Shown in pieces: positions 1-8,283 of a stretch of DNA of 64,000 nt. Each line of letters starts with the position of its first letter. Within the stretch, counting starts at the first letter, position 1. Source of the stretch: Microbacteriaceae bacterium (lineage in GTDB: Bacteria; Actinomycetota; Actinomycetes; Actinomycetales; Microbacteriaceae); NCBI GenBank assembly GCA_947486475.1, contig CANKTR010000003.1, forward strand, positions 5,039 to 69,038. Direction: 5' to 3'. Under the pieces are notes generated by a model. That model was not told where the DNA came from, ran no database searches, and saw nothing but the letters and a program-made list of their open reading frames with translations. Made by a program: the position numbers and the translations under genes.

Positions 1-392
1 ATCGGAGCAGTTCGTGCGCCCCGAAGAGCGTTCGCCACCACAATCGAGCCGAACGAGTGACCGAGCACGACGCTGTCTTCGCTCTGTGTCGCCGCCATGA
101 ATGCCCGAAGCCAACGCCCGTAGTCGTCGATCGATGTGACGCCGTTCGGCCACGAACTGGTTAATCCAAAGGCAGGAATGTCAGGAATGATAATTCGGTA
201 TTCGGGCAAGGCGTCGGCGAAAAGTTGCAGCCCGTGGTGGTCGCCGCGAAAACCATGAACGAATATCAGCGTCTCTGCGCGGGTGGACGACGGGAATTCC
301 CACCAGTGCGTCGTCGTGCTGTCGACCTCGAGGATGTGCTCGGTTCCTACACGCGAAACGAGTTGGCCAATATAGGGATTCGGCAGCGTCAC
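1..392 (-). CDS. alpha/beta hydrolase, C-terminus cut by window edge
   Basis: The first 130 residues of a serine hydrolase of the alpha/beta fold are visible; the rest lies beyond position 1. An oxyanion-type HG pair follows a hydrophobic strand (LIFVHGFRG, residues 42-50), and the nucleophile elbow GHSFGS puts the likely catalytic serine at residue 113. The acid and histidine of the triad are outside the window. The start is taken as GTG at 392-390. A TAAACT hexamer lies 6 nt upstream and there is no usable Shine-Dalgarno, so a leaderless mRNA is inferred. It is divergent from the exonuclease gene at 462. The substrate cannot be predicted; esterase, lipase or haloperoxidase-like activity is possible. 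Confidence 0.8.
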   Translation of the reverse strand, partial: MTLPNPYIGQLVSRVGTEHILEVDSTTTHWWEFPSSTRAETLIFVHGFRGDHHGLQLFADALPEYRIIIPDIPAFGLTSSWPNGVTSIDDYGRWLRAFMAATQSEDSVVLGHSFGSIVVANALRGARTAP

Positions 393-398
393 CCTTGT

Positions 399-404
399 AG
401 TTTA
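399..404 (-). promoter_or_regulatory. -10 hexamer TAAACT for the hydrolase gene
   Basis: TAAACT is followed by 6 nt and then the GTG start at 392. This spacing places transcription start at or next to the start codon, so translation would be leaderless. No convincing -35 is seen. Confidence 0.5.
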
Positions 405-449
405 GGACGCTGGTCGATTCGCTTCACGGTTTCTTGACCACTCCGCGCG

Positions 450-455
450 TAGGCT
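450..455 (+). promoter_or_regulatory. -10 hexamer TAGGCT for the exonuclease gene
   Basis: TAGGCT, then GGACGC, then ATG at 462. The spacing is 6 nt and there is no purine-rich ribosome site, which is the leaderless pattern seen repeatedly in this window. Confidence 0.55.
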
Positions 456-461
456 GGACGC

Positions 462-1193
462 ATGAGCACTTGGGAACGACTGGGGGTCTTTGACCTCGAA
501 ACCACCGGGCTGGACGTCACGAAGAGCCGGATTGTGACAGCATTTGTCGGAGTTCTCGACCCGAGCGGTGAACTCATCGAATCGCGCGCATGGATCGGCG
601 ACCCCGGAATCGAGATTCCCGAGGCCGCAGCCAACGTTCACGGATTTACGACGGAGCGCGCCCGTGCCGAGGGCCGCCCCGCCGCCGAGGTGGTTTCCGA
701 GATCGTTGAACGTCTGCGGGAATTGTTCGCGGAAGGAACGCCTGTTGTCGCGTACAACGCGTCGTATGATTTTTCGTTGCTGCACCACGACGCGATTCGC
801 AACGGTGTCCCTCCTCTCGACACCCCGAAACCCATCGTCGATCCGCTCCTGATCGACAAGCAAGTGGACACGTATCGAAAAGGCTCGCGCACACTACAAG
901 CGGCGTGTGACCTCTACGGTGTCGATCTCGGTTCGGCGCACGATTCAGAGGCCGATTCGGTTGGCGCCGGTCGCGTGTTCAAGGCGCTGCAGGCGAAGTT
1001 TCCATCGGCCCCCGAGATGCTGTTGTCCCCCGACGAACTGCACGACGCTCAAATCGGGTGGGCGAAAGCCCAAGCCGAGTCGTTTGCGAAATGGCTCGCC
1101 ACCAAGGGCGAGACGTCGCGCCGGGTTGGTGACGGCATCTGGCCCGTCTTCCGCAATGACGAGGAAATTCCAATGGTCAACATCGTCTCCTAA
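462..1193 (+). CDS. DnaQ-like 3'-5' exonuclease (DEDDh family)
   Basis: This 243-residue protein carries one exonuclease domain. Motif ExoI is FDLETTGLD with the metal ligands D11 and E13. ExoII lies in VVAYNASYDFSLL with its conserved Asn and Asp. ExoIII is HDSEADS, giving the His and Asp of the DEDDh class. Such proteins remove nucleotides from the 3' end of DNA or RNA, as proofreading-type or repair nucleases. It lacks the polymerase and BRCT modules of larger relatives, so a free-standing nuclease is most likely. The start ATG sits 6 nt after a TAGGCT hexamer. The gene ends before a strong hairpin at 1218-1244 that separates it from rpmE2. Confidence 0.85.
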   Translation: MSTWERLGVFDLETTGLDVTKSRIVTAFVGVLDPSGELIESRAWIGDPGIEIPEAAANVHGFTTERARAEGRPAAEVVSEIVERLRELFAEGTPVVAYNASYDFSLLHHDAIRNGVPPLDTPKPIVDPLLIDKQVDTYRKGSRTLQAACDLYGVDLGSAHDSEADSVGAGRVFKALQAKFPSAPEMLLSPDELHDAQIGWAKAQAESFAKWLATKGETSRRVGDGIWPVFRNDEEIPMVNIVS

Positions 1194-1217
1194 CGCAAGG
1201 ACCTATGACTTAACGAC

Positions 1218-1244
1218 AAAGGCCACGCGATTCGCGTGGCCTTT
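1218..1244. terminator. bidirectional stem-loop terminator
   Basis: A 12 bp perfect stem (AAAGGCCACGCG and its complement) with a 3 nt ATT loop lies between the convergent exonuclease and rpmE2 genes. The arms begin with AAA and end with TTT, giving a short U-run in both directions. Confidence 0.8.
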
Positions 1245-1260
1245 GTGACGAAGACGGGAC

Positions 1261-1509
1261 TTACTGTCCGAAACCTTCGTAACGCTTGTTGAACTTTTCG
1301 ACGCGACCAGCCGAGTCCATGATGCGCTGCTTGCCCGTATAGAACGGGTGCGACGCCGACGAGATTTCCACGTCGATCACGGGGTATTCGGCACCGTCTA
1401 ACGAAACCGTCTTTTCGGACGTCGCCGTCGAACGGGTGAGGAACATTTCGCCACTCGCAAGATCGCGAAACACGATCGGTGCGTAGGTGGGGTGAATTTC
1501 AGCCTTCAT
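1261..1509 (-). CDS. rpmE2: 50S ribosomal protein L31 type B
   Basis: An 82-residue protein with the type B L31 pattern: [16 protein letters not shown] at the N-terminus, and [12 protein letters not shown] then RVEKFNKRY near the C-terminus. It lacks the CxxC zinc ligands of type A L31, so it is the zinc-independent paralogue that replaces L31 when zinc is scarce in other bacteria. AAGGA stands 6-7 nt before the ATG. It appears monocistronic: the 3' side is a strong terminator and the 5' side is divergent from serB. No Zur box was recognised upstream, so zinc control is only a family expectation. It may be the only L31 of the organism. Confidence 0.93.
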   Translation of the reverse strand: MKAEIHPTYAPIVFRDLASGEMFLTRSTATSEKTVSLDGAEYPVIDVEISSASHPFYTGKQRIMDSAGRVEKFNKRYEGFGQ

Positions 1510-1680
1510 GATGTCCTTCTCAAGATGCGGGGGCGCGTGTGCGCAACACTCAACTGTATCAGAAGACGAATGCTGCTGCCAATCTCTGCGGCCATTAGCG
1601 ATACCGGCACGAGCGCGAGCGGGCGCACTGCCCGACTGCGTGACGCGATATCCTGATACTTCCAGTGCAAAGGAGTTCGC

Positions 1681-2322
1681 GTGAGTCGTTTCATCGTTGT
1701 TTGTGATGTCGATTCGACGCTCATCAACGATGAGGTAATTGACCTTCTGGCCGATGCGGCGGGGTCTGGTGACGAGGTCGCGACTCTCACCAAGCGAGCG
1801 ATGCGGGGCGAAATGGATTTCGCCGAATCGCTCTCACAACGCGTCGCCACGTTGCGCGGCACCTCGGCGAAGGTGCTCGACGACGTTCTCGGAGCCGTCA
1901 CGGTCACCACCGGAGCACATCAATTGGTGCACGCCGTTCATGAGGCGGGCGGTTACATCATCGCCGTATCGGGTGGGTTCCGCGAAATTCTCGACCCGAT
2001 CGCGACTCAATTGGGTCTCGACGCCTGGGCCGCCAACGGTCTTGAAGTCATTGACGGGGTTTTTACGGGACGAACCTACGGCCCGTTGATTGACGCCGCA
2101 GCGAAAGCGAACTTCCTCTCGGCGTACGCAAAAAGCAAGCGGATTTCTTTGTCCAACACGATTGCGGTCGGTGACGGTGCGAACGACGTGGCGATGATGA
2201 ACATTGCGGGGCTATCGGTTGGGTTCTGTGCAAAACCCGACGTTCGACAAGCCGCCCACGTGAACATCGACGTGCGGAATTTGGCCCTGGTCGCGCCATA
2301 CTTTGGTCGACGCGCCAGCTAA
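1681..2322 (+). CDS. serB: phosphoserine phosphatase (HAD family)
   Basis: SerB hydrolyses O-phospho-L-serine to serine, the last step of serine synthesis. The 213-residue protein has the HAD motifs in order: CDVDSTLI with nucleophile D9 and acid D11, SGGF at 97-100, the phosphate-contacting lysine near K142, and GDGANDV at 164-170. It consists of the catalytic core only, without the N-terminal ACT domains of some actinobacterial SerB2 enzymes, so direct serine feedback is less likely. The start is GTG preceded by AAAGGAG at good distance. It converges on the fabG-like gene, whose stop is 8 bp away. serA and serC are not in the window. Confidence 0.9.
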   Translation: MSRFIVVCDVDSTLINDEVIDLLADAAGSGDEVATLTKRAMRGEMDFAESLSQRVATLRGTSAKVLDDVLGAVTVTTGAHQLVHAVHEAGGYIIAVSGGFREILDPIATQLGLDAWAANGLEVIDGVFTGRTYGPLIDAAAKANFLSAYAKSKRISLSNTIAVGDGANDVAMMNIAGLSVGFCAKPDVRQAAHVNIDVRNLALVAPYFGRRAS

Positions 2323-2330
2323 CCGTCGCG

Positions 2331-3041
2331 TCAGTGACCCATCCCAAGTCCGCCATCGACGGGGATGACGGCCCCCGAGATATACGCGGCGTCATCAGAG
2401 GCGAGCCATGCGACAACGGACGCCACTTCTGCGGGCGTGGCAAATCGACCTGCGGGAATTGTGCGTTTGTATTGGGCTTGCTGTTCCGCTGATAACGAGG
2501 CTGTCATGTCGGTTTCGATGAAGCCCGGCGCCACAACGTTTGCCGTAATACCGCGCGCGGCGAGTTCGCGCGTCAACGAGCGAGCGAACCCCACAAGCGC
2601 ACTCTTGGATGACGCATAGTTAACCTGGCCGGCACTTCCCAGGAGTCCGACGACCGACGAAATGAAGATGACGCGGCCGAACCGCTGCTTGATCATCGAG
2701 GTGATGCCGCGCTTGACCAGTCGGAACGAACCGGTGAGGTTGGTGTCGATGACCGACTCGAAGTCTTCGTCGGACATTCGCATGAGGAGGGTGTCCTTCG
2801 TGATTCCCGCGTTGGCAACGATGACCTCGATCGGCCCGAGTTTCTCTTCGACCGTGGCGATTGCCGCGGTGAGCGAATCGCCGTCGGTGACGTCCGCGAT
2901 AACGGTGAGGCTCCCCGTGGGGCCGTCGCCGGAACGGGCGGTCACGGCGACGCGATGACCGAGTTCGAGGAACTTCTCGGCGATGGCGAAGCCAATCCCT
3001 CGGTTTCCGCCGGTGATGAGTACGGTTCGTGGTGTCGACAT
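2331..3041 (-). CDS. fabG: 3-oxoacyl-ACP reductase FabG-like short-chain dehydrogenase
   Basis: A 236-residue classical SDR. TGGNRGIG (10-17) binds the NADPH dinucleotide, NAG is at 77-79, and the catalytic set is a serine at 128/129 with Y142 and K146 (YASSK). The C-terminal region DMTASLSAEQQAQYKRTIP resembles MabA/FabG of mycobacteria, which reduces beta-ketoacyl-ACP in fatty acid elongation. In related genomes an enoyl reductase often lies beside it; here the neighbour is a divergent DUF3099/SURF1 pair, so the assignment rests on sequence alone. The start ATG is 7 nt after a TACGCT hexamer. Another SDR reductase role cannot be excluded. Confidence 0.82.
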   Translation of the reverse strand: MSTPRTVLITGGNRGIGFAIAEKFLELGHRVAVTARSGDGPTGSLTVIADVTDGDSLTAAIATVEEKLGPIEVIVANAGITKDTLLMRMSDEDFESVIDTNLTGSFRLVKRGITSMIKQRFGRVIFISSVVGLLGSAGQVNYASSKSALVGFARSLTRELAARGITANVVAPGFIETDMTASLSAEQQAQYKRTIPAGRFATPAEVASVVAWLASDDAAYISGAVIPVDGGLGMGH

Positions 3042-3048
3042 GTTTACC

Positions 3049-3054
3049 AGCGTA
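3049..3054 (-). promoter_or_regulatory. -10 hexamer TACGCT for fabG
   Basis: TACGCT, then 7 nt, then ATG at 3041. It lies only 10 bp from the -10 hexamer of the divergent gene, so the two promoters must occupy overlapping DNA. Confidence 0.5.
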
Positions 3055-3064
3055 GTGGTGGGCG

Positions 3065-3070
3065 TAGACT
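3065..3070 (+). promoter_or_regulatory. -10 hexamer TAGACT for the DUF3099 gene
   Basis: TAGACT, then TGACTA, then ATG at 3077 (6 nt). Leaderless arrangement inside a 35 bp divergent intergenic region. Confidence 0.55.
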
Positions 3071-3076
3071 TGACTA

Positions 3077-3355
3077 ATGACTCCGGAGACGCCTTCTCTC
3101 ACGTCGTTGCCCGTTTCCCCGAACGTGGAACGGCAAGCGCGGTTGGGTCAGTATCTGATTGCGATGGGACTTCGACTCGTCTGTCTCTTTCTCTGCTTCG
3201 TCACCCCCGGCTGGTGGATCCTGCTGCCCGTGACGGGAGTCGTCGTCTTGCCTCTTGTCGCGGTCGGACTCGCCAACGTGGTCAACTCCAATAAATCGAA
3301 ATCCCTGCGCTCGCGCGAATCCAACGTTCCGAGCTTGACGAGTTTCACTCCGTGA
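3077..3355 (+). CDS. DUF3099 family small membrane protein
   Basis: A 92-residue protein with a polar N-terminal tail of about 25 residues. Two closely spaced hydrophobic segments follow (about 27-45 and 48-68, with the hairpin turn TPGWWI), then a basic, serine-rich C-terminal tail. The layout matches the actinobacterial DUF3099 family, whose function is not known to me. Its stop overlaps the SURF1 start by 4 bp (GTGA), so the two are probably translated together. That suggests, but does not show, a link with cytochrome oxidase assembly. It should sit in the cytoplasmic membrane with both tails on the same side. Confidence 0.7.
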   Translation: MTPETPSLTSLPVSPNVERQARLGQYLIAMGLRLVCLFLCFVTPGWWILLPVTGVVVLPLVAVGLANVVNSNKSKSLRSRESNVPSLTSFTP

Positions 3356-4158
3356 GCTTGTGGCGGCTTGCCGTCACCCCGCGGTGGTGGGGCATTCTGG
3401 GTTTCACCGTCGCGTTCGCCGTCGTCTGCGTCGGACTCGGGCAATGGCAGTTTGACCGTCGAGCCGGGGCCCAGGCAGCAATTGCCCTGCTCGACGCGAA
3501 TTACGACCGAGCAACTGTCCCCCTGAACGCGGTGGTCGACGGCGCTGCGGAATTCGACGTGACCGAGAAGTGGCGGTTGGTGTCGATGAACGGCACGTAC
3601 CGTGACGCGCCTTTGTATGTCCGTACCCGTTCCGGACCTGGCGGAATTGGGTTCGAGCAACTTGCCATGTTGGATCTGCAGGACGGCACGGTCTTCGTCG
3701 TCAACCGCGGGTGGGTGCCGGCCAACGGCGACAACTCTGCCCCCGCCGAGACTCCCCCGCTGCCGACGGGAAACGTCGCTGTCACCGTCCACCTCGTGCC
3801 GGGTGAACGTCAGATTGTCGGGCGCGATGCTCCGGCAGGACAAATCGCGACCATCCACACCGACACAATCGACACGGCTTACGACGGGGATGTTTACGGG
3901 GGTTGGTACGGTCGCCTAGCGACCGAGTCCCCCACCACAACCGCCGGTGCGCCGTGGGAGAAGCCCGTGCTCGACGAGGGGCCTCACTTGTCGTATGCCC
4001 TGCAGTGGTACGTGTTCGCTCTCATGGGTTTCTACGGCTACGGCTGGGCTCTGCGCAAAGAGGCCCGCGGGGATATCGTTCCCGAACCAAAGATTCGCTC
4101 TCGACGGAGCGACGAAGACATCGAAGACGCGGCGCTCGACGCTACGCGAGTTCGATGA
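3352..4158 (+). CDS. SURF1 family cytochrome c oxidase assembly protein
   Basis: A 268-residue SURF1-type protein. There is one transmembrane helix near residues 10-30 (WWGILGFTVAFAVVCVGLGQWQ), then a large outside-facing domain containing the family signatures LGQWQFDRR and VVNRGWVP. A second helix lies near 215-233 (YALQWYVFALMGFYGY), and a charged cytoplasmic tail ends the protein. SURF1 proteins help deliver heme A to subunit I of aa3-type oxidase. The nearby ctaA and ctaB genes make heme A, which supports the role. The GTG start overlaps the DUF3099 stop (GTGA). The last 17 bp overlap the 3' end of the convergent ABC-F gene. Confidence 0.87.
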   Translation: MSLWRLAVTPRWWGILGFTVAFAVVCVGLGQWQFDRRAGAQAAIALLDANYDRATVPLNAVVDGAAEFDVTEKWRLVSMNGTYRDAPLYVRTRSGPGGIGFEQLAMLDLQDGTVFVVNRGWVPANGDNSAPAETPPLPTGNVAVTVHLVPGERQIVGRDAPAGQIATIHTDTIDTAYDGDVYGGWYGRLATESPTTTAGAPWEKPVLDEGPHLSYALQWYVFALMGFYGYGWALRKEARGDIVPEPKIRSRRSDEDIEDAALDATRVR

Positions 4159-5740
4159 GTTCCTGGTAGTCCTGACTCCACAGGTCTTCGAGACCATCGG
4201 GCATGATGAGCACGCGCTCGGGGTTGAGTGCCTCAACGGCCCCAGGATCGTGGCTGACGAGCACCACGGCGCCCTTGTAGTGAGAGAGCGCTCCAAGAAT
4301 TTCATCGCGCGACGCTGGATCGAGGTTGTTCGTCGGCTCGTCAAGGATGAGGACGTTGGCGCTTGACACGACGAGGGTCGCGAGTGCGAGCCGCGTCTTT
4401 TCACCACCCGAGAGCACACCGGCCGGCTTTGTCGCATCATCGCCCGTGAAGAGGAACGACCCGAGCACCTTGCGCGCCTCAGTTTCGCCGAGGCTGGGTG
4501 ACGCCGACATCATGTTGGCCAAGACGGACTGCTTGATGTCCAGGGTCTCGTGTTCCTGAGCGAAATAGCCAACACGGAGTCCGTGACCGGCATCAACGGC
4601 ACCGGTGTCGGGAGCATCTACTCCGGCGAGAATCCGCAACAGAGTGGTCTTGCCGGCACCGTTCAATCCGATGACAACGACCTTGGAGCCCTTATCAATC
4701 GCGAGATCGACCGCGGTGAAGATCTCGAGTGACCCGTAGGACTTCGAGAGGTTGTGCGCCATGATCGGTGTTCGACCACACGGCGCCGGGTCGGGGAAAC
4801 GCAACTTTGCGACACGGTCTTGGGCGCGGACATCTTCGAGCCCCGACAGCATCTTCTCGGCGCGCGCGACCATTTGGTGTGCCGCGGCGGCCTTCGACGC
4901 TTTCGCACCGAATTTGGCGGCTTGCAACTGCAGGGTTGATGCCTTCTTTTCGACGTTAGCACGCTCTTTTTTGCGACGTTCTTCGTCCGCTTCGCGCTGT
5001 CGCAGATAGTGTTTCCACCCCATGTTGTAGACATCGAGTCGTTCGCGGTTCGCATCGAGGTAAAAAACGCGATTTACGGTTTCGGTCACCAGGGCAACAT
5101 CGTGCGAGATGACAATAACGCCGCCCTTGTAGTTGGCGAGGAAGTTGCGCAGCCAGACGACGGAATCGGCGTCGAGGTGGTTTGTTGGCTCATCGAGAAT
5201 CATTGTTTCCGCGTCGCTGAACAAGATGCGCGCCAATTCGATTCGTCGGCGCTGACCACCGGACAACGTGTCGAGTGGCTGCCCGAGGACATGGTCCGGA
5301 AGACCCAGGTTGTTGGCGATGGATGCGGCTTCCGCCTCGGCAGCGTAACCGCCGAGGGAGGTGAATCGGTCGGTCAGATTGCCGTACTTGGTCATGGCCT
5401 GTGCGGCGATGTCGGGATCGTCAGCGCCCATGAGTTTCGTCGAGTCCTCCATTTGAACGAGGATCGAGCCGAGCCCACGGGCGTCAAGAATGCGGGTACG
5501 AGCGAGTTGTGTCGGGTCGCCCGTCCGAGGGTCTTGCGGAAGATAGCCCAACTCACCGCGAATCGACACGTTCCCGCCGTTCGGCAAAACGTCTCCTGCG
5601 AGCACTTTCGTGAGGGTCGTCTTGCCAGCGCCGTTTCGCCCCACGAGCCCGATTTTGTCGCCCTTGTCGACACGGAAGCTGACCTCGGACATGAGGGTTC
5701 GAGCCCCGACGCGGATTTCGAGGTCTGTGACGTCGATCAT
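4142..5740 (-). CDS. ABC-F family ATPase (ribosome-associated type)
   Basis: A 532-residue protein with two ABC cassettes and no membrane segment. Cassette 1 has Walker A GRNGAGKT (34-41), signature LSGGQRRR (159-166) and Walker B ILDEPTNHLD (181-190). A charged, lysine-rich linker of about 245-310 follows. Cassette 2 has GLNGAGKT (358-365), LSGGEKTR (443-450) and ILDEPTNNLD (465-474). ABC-F proteins act on ribosomes, as translation factors or in antibiotic protection. The start lies one base into the stop of the sufT-like gene, so it is the last gene of the suf transcript. Housekeeping translation is more likely than resistance, but sequence alone cannot decide. Confidence 0.88.
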   Translation of the reverse strand: MIDVTDLEIRVGARTLMSEVSFRVDKGDKIGLVGRNGAGKTTLTKVLAGDVLPNGGNVSIRGELGYLPQDPRTGDPTQLARTRILDARGLGSILVQMEDSTKLMGADDPDIAAQAMTKYGNLTDRFTSLGGYAAEAEAASIANNLGLPDHVLGQPLDTLSGGQRRRIELARILFSDAETMILDEPTNHLDADSVVWLRNFLANYKGGVIVISHDVALVTETVNRVFYLDANRERLDVYNMGWKHYLRQREADEERRKKERANVEKKASTLQLQAAKFGAKASKAAAAHQMVARAEKMLSGLEDVRAQDRVAKLRFPDPAPCGRTPIMAHNLSKSYGSLEIFTAVDLAIDKGSKVVVIGLNGAGKTTLLRILAGVDAPDTGAVDAGHGLRVGYFAQEHETLDIKQSVLANMMSASPSLGETEARKVLGSFLFTGDDATKPAGVLSGGEKTRLALATLVVSSANVLILDEPTNNLDPASRDEILGALSHYKGAVVLVSHDPGAVEALNPERVLIMPDGLEDLWSQDYQELIELA

Positions 5741-6066
5741 TACAGGTTGAAACCGAGCGCGCTCATCATTTCGCGCCCGTCATCCGTGATGCGGTCGACA
5801 CCCCACGGCGGCATCCACACCCAGTTGATGCGGAATCGCTCGACAACGTTATCGAGTGCGCTTTCCAGTTCTTTTTCGATCACGTCGGTGAGCGGGCACC
5901 CGGCACTCGTCAGCGTCATAGATACGATCAGTGCATCGTTCTCGTCGTCCCAGTTCAGGTCGTAGATCAAACCGAGGTCGACGATGTTGACGCCGAGTTC
6001 CGGGTCAATCACGTCTTTCAGGGCTTCTATAATGACATCGAAGCGGTCGGCGGCGAGTTCGCTCAC
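5740..6066 (-). CDS. sufT: SufT-like (MIP18/DUF59) Fe-S assembly factor
   Basis: A 108-residue single-domain protein. DPELGVNIVDLGLIYD is near residues 21-36 and the conserved cysteine lies in TSAGCPL (about 54-60). It ends with a PPWGVDRIT segment typical of the PaaD/SufT group. These proteins help mature Fe-S proteins together with SUF components. It overlaps the end of sufC by 4 bp and touches the ABC-F start, so it is embedded in the suf operon. The symbol follows actinobacterial usage for this position; the exact client proteins are unknown. Confidence 0.85.
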   Translation of the reverse strand: MSELAADRFDVIIEALKDVIDPELGVNIVDLGLIYDLNWDDENDALIVSMTLTSAGCPLTDVIEKELESALDNVVERFRINWVWMPPWGVDRITDDGREMMSALGFNL

Positions 6067-6821
6067 GAAGCCTCCACGAGAAAGCGGTCGTACCCCTCGT
6101 CTTCGAGTCGATCGGCGAGCTCTGGTCCGCCCTCTTCGGCGATCTTGCCGTTGACGAAAACGTGCACGAAGTCGGGACGGATGTAACGGAGGATTCGGGT
6201 GTAGTGCGTGATGAGCAGGACGCCCATTCCCGAGTCCGATTTGACTCGGTTGACACCCTCGGACACGACCTTCAGTGCGTCGACGTCGAGCCCGGAGTCG
6301 GTCTCATCGAGCACCGCGAAAACGGGCTTGAGGAGTTCCATCTGGACGATCTCGTGGCGCTTCTTTTCACCACCCGAGAATCCTTCGTTGACGTTGCGGA
6401 CCGCGAAGGACTCGTCCATCTTGAGGTCGGTCATCGCCTTTTTGACTTCTTTACCCCACGTGCGAAGACTGGGTGCTTCCCCGCCAATGGCCGTCTTGGC
6501 GGTTCGCAGGAAGTTGGACACAGAGACCCCGGGGATCTCGACCGGATACTGCATCGCGAGGAACAGACCTGCGCGAGCGCGCTCGTCGACACTCATTGCG
6601 AGGACGTCCTTACCGTCGAGCAGGATTTGACCGGAGTCAACGGTGTAACGAGGGTGGCCGGCGATTGTGTAGGCGAGAGTCGACTTGCCCGAACCGTTCG
6701 GGCCCATGATTGCGTGGGTTTCGCCGGAATTGATCGTGAGGGTCACACCGGTGAGGATTTCCTTGGTGCCGCCGTCGACGTCAATCGAAACGTGGAGGTC
6801 AATGATCTGCAGGGTAGCCAT
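6063..6821 (-). CDS. sufC: Fe-S cluster assembly ATPase SufC
   Basis: A 252-residue ABC-type ATPase. Walker A is GPNGSGKS (40-47), the signature is FSGGEKKR (148-155), which is characteristic of SufC, and Walker B is AVLDETDSGLD (169-179). SufC binds the SufB-SufD scaffold and drives the structural change needed for cluster assembly in the cytoplasm. The gene starts 2 bp after the Rieske gene stop and overlaps the sufT-like gene by 4 bp. Length and motifs are normal, with no sign of decay. Confidence 0.95.
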   Translation of the reverse strand: MATLQIIDLHVSIDVDGGTKEILTGVTLTINSGETHAIMGPNGSGKSTLAYTIAGHPRYTVDSGQILLDGKDVLAMSVDERARAGLFLAMQYPVEIPGVSVSNFLRTAKTAIGGEAPSLRTWGKEVKKAMTDLKMDESFAVRNVNEGFSGGEKKRHEIVQMELLKPVFAVLDETDSGLDVDALKVVSEGVNRVKSDSGMGVLLITHYTRILRYIRPDFVHVFVNGKIAEEGGPELADRLEDEGYDRFLVEAS

Positions 6822-6823
6822 GA

Positions 6824-7144
6824 TTACTTTCGCGTAGTTGTGTCAACGTAAACGTCCGAACCGTCGATTTCGACGGTGAAGACGGGAACCGGCTCGAACG
6901 CCGGAAAATTGCGGGGTGCGCCGTCGGTGAGTCCGAACTTGGAGCCGTGCGCCCAACATTCAATCGTGTCGTCCTCGACGAAACCCTCCGCCAACGAAAT
7001 GTCACCGTGCGAACAGCGGTCACCGAGAGCGTGGATTTCGCCCGTCGATTCGCGAACGACGGCAATCGGAATGTCGTCGATGACGACCTTGATGGCGGAA
7101 CCTGGTGGAAGCGCATCAAGCGTCGCGACGAGTTCGCGGGTCAT
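6824..7144 (-). CDS. Rieske-type [2Fe-2S] ferredoxin
   Basis: A 106-residue Rieske domain with the two ligand boxes C44-S-H46-G and C63-W-A-H66-G, which bind a 2Fe-2S cluster through two Cys and two His. There is no signal peptide or membrane anchor, so it is a soluble ferredoxin of the kind often annotated as a non-heme iron oxygenase ferredoxin subunit. No oxygenase is nearby. It sits between sufD and sufC and overlaps sufD by 4 bp, so it more likely gives electrons to, or is a client of, the SUF machinery. This role is inferred from context. Confidence 0.87.
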   Translation of the reverse strand: MTRELVATLDALPPGSAIKVVIDDIPIAVVRESTGEIHALGDRCSHGDISLAEGFVEDDTIECWAHGSKFGLTDGAPRNFPAFEPVPVFTVEIDGSDVYVDTTTRK

Positions 7145-8283
7145 CCGCTTTCCTCCACCGCGTCGAGTGCGAGGGTCAGGGTCGCGGTCAGTCGCTCTTC
7201 GACCTCGGGAATACCGATGTGTCCAACGATGTCCACGAGGAAGCCGAGCGCGACGAGTCGACGAGCCTCGGATTCGGTGATTCCACGGGTCTGCAGGTAG
7301 AACAGGTGTTCGTCGTCCAGACGGCCGGTTGCACTCGCGTGACCAGCTCCGGCAATGTCACCGGTTTCGATCTCGAGGTTCGGAACAGAGTCCGCGCGGG
7401 CCCCGTCGGACAGAACCAAGTTTCGATTCGCTTCGTAGGAGTCCGTGCCGGTCGCATCCGGTCCGATGAGCACATCCCCCACCCACACGGTTCGCGTTCC
7501 CTTTCCGTGCAGGGCGCCCTTGTACAGAACGTTTGATTTCGTTTGCGGCGCCTTGTGGTGGACGAAGACCTGGTGCTCGATGTGACGACCGCGGTCGGCA
7601 AAGTACAGGCCGTACGACTCGATGCTCGAACCAGTCCCCGCCAGCGTGATGGCCGGATTCACACGCTGAACCGCTCCGCCCAGTGAAATGAGGACGTGAT
7701 CGACGTGAGCGTCCTTGTCAATTCGAACAAAGTGCGACGCGGCGTGAATCGCGCGGTTATCCCATTCGTTGAGCTGAATGACTCGCGCGTTGGACCCGTC
7801 GTGCGCGATAATTTCGACGTTTTCCGCAAGAGCGACGGCACCGCGGTTTTCAATGATGACCGCACGATGAGTGTTTGCGGTGAACTCGAGCACGAGGTGC
7901 GCCGCGCGAACGCCGTCGAGATCGCGATGGATGACGACCGGGTCACCCTCGCCGTCGACGAGTACGTGCAATGCGTCAACCGTCATCGACCACGCACGTG
8001 CGGATATCCGATCTTCGGGGAGTCCGGCATTGCCCGCGATGGTCGCCATCGGGACCCACTCGTGAGTGGCTCCGGTGACCGTAACCTCGTAGTGACCCCC
8101 GTCCAAGTCGCCGTCGGCAAGCGCGCCGAGTGCATCGATCGGGCTCAAGCGCCATTCGAGCTGCCGAGCGGAAATCGCCGGGAAGTCTTCTGGGCGTGCG
8201 GACGCGAATCGCTCGTTGCGAGTTTGAACCGGCATTTCCGACCATTCGGGCGCGGCGGAAGGACCGGTCGATGTTTCCGTCAT
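7141..8283 (-). CDS. sufD: Fe-S cluster assembly protein SufD
   Basis: A 380-residue SUF scaffold protein. The C-terminal family block is clear: AGHASATGRLDDEHLFYLQ with the histidine that helps hold the nascent cluster at the SufB-SufD interface. The N-terminal part is divergent, as usual in SufD. Beta-helix repeats fill the middle. SufD pairs with SufB and SufC to build clusters. Its ATG shares one base with the sufB stop, and its end overlaps the Rieske gene by 4 bp, so translation is probably coupled along the operon. Confidence 0.93.
   Translation of the reverse strand: MTETSTGPSAAPEWSEMPVQTRNERFASARPEDFPAISARQLEWRLSPIDALGALADGDLDGGHYEVTVTGATHEWVPMATIAGNAGLPEDRISARAWSMTVDALHVLVDGEGDPVVIHRDLDGVRAAHLVLEFTANTHRAVIIENRGAVALAENVEIIAHDGSNARVIQLNEWDNRAIHAASHFVRIDKDAHVDHVLISLGGAVQRVNPAITLAGTGSSIESYGLYFADRGRHIEHQVFVHHKAPQTKSNVLYKGALHGKGTRTVWVGDVLIGPDATGTDSYEANRNLVLSDGARADSVPNLEIETGDIAGAGHASATGRLDDEHLFYLQTRGITESEARRLVALGFLVDIVGHIGIPEVEERLTATLTLALDAVEESG

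Noticed and set aside
5009..5965. 318-codon open frame opposite the ABC-F and sufT-like genes
   Set aside because: It crosses two real genes on the other strand and has no recognisable domain.
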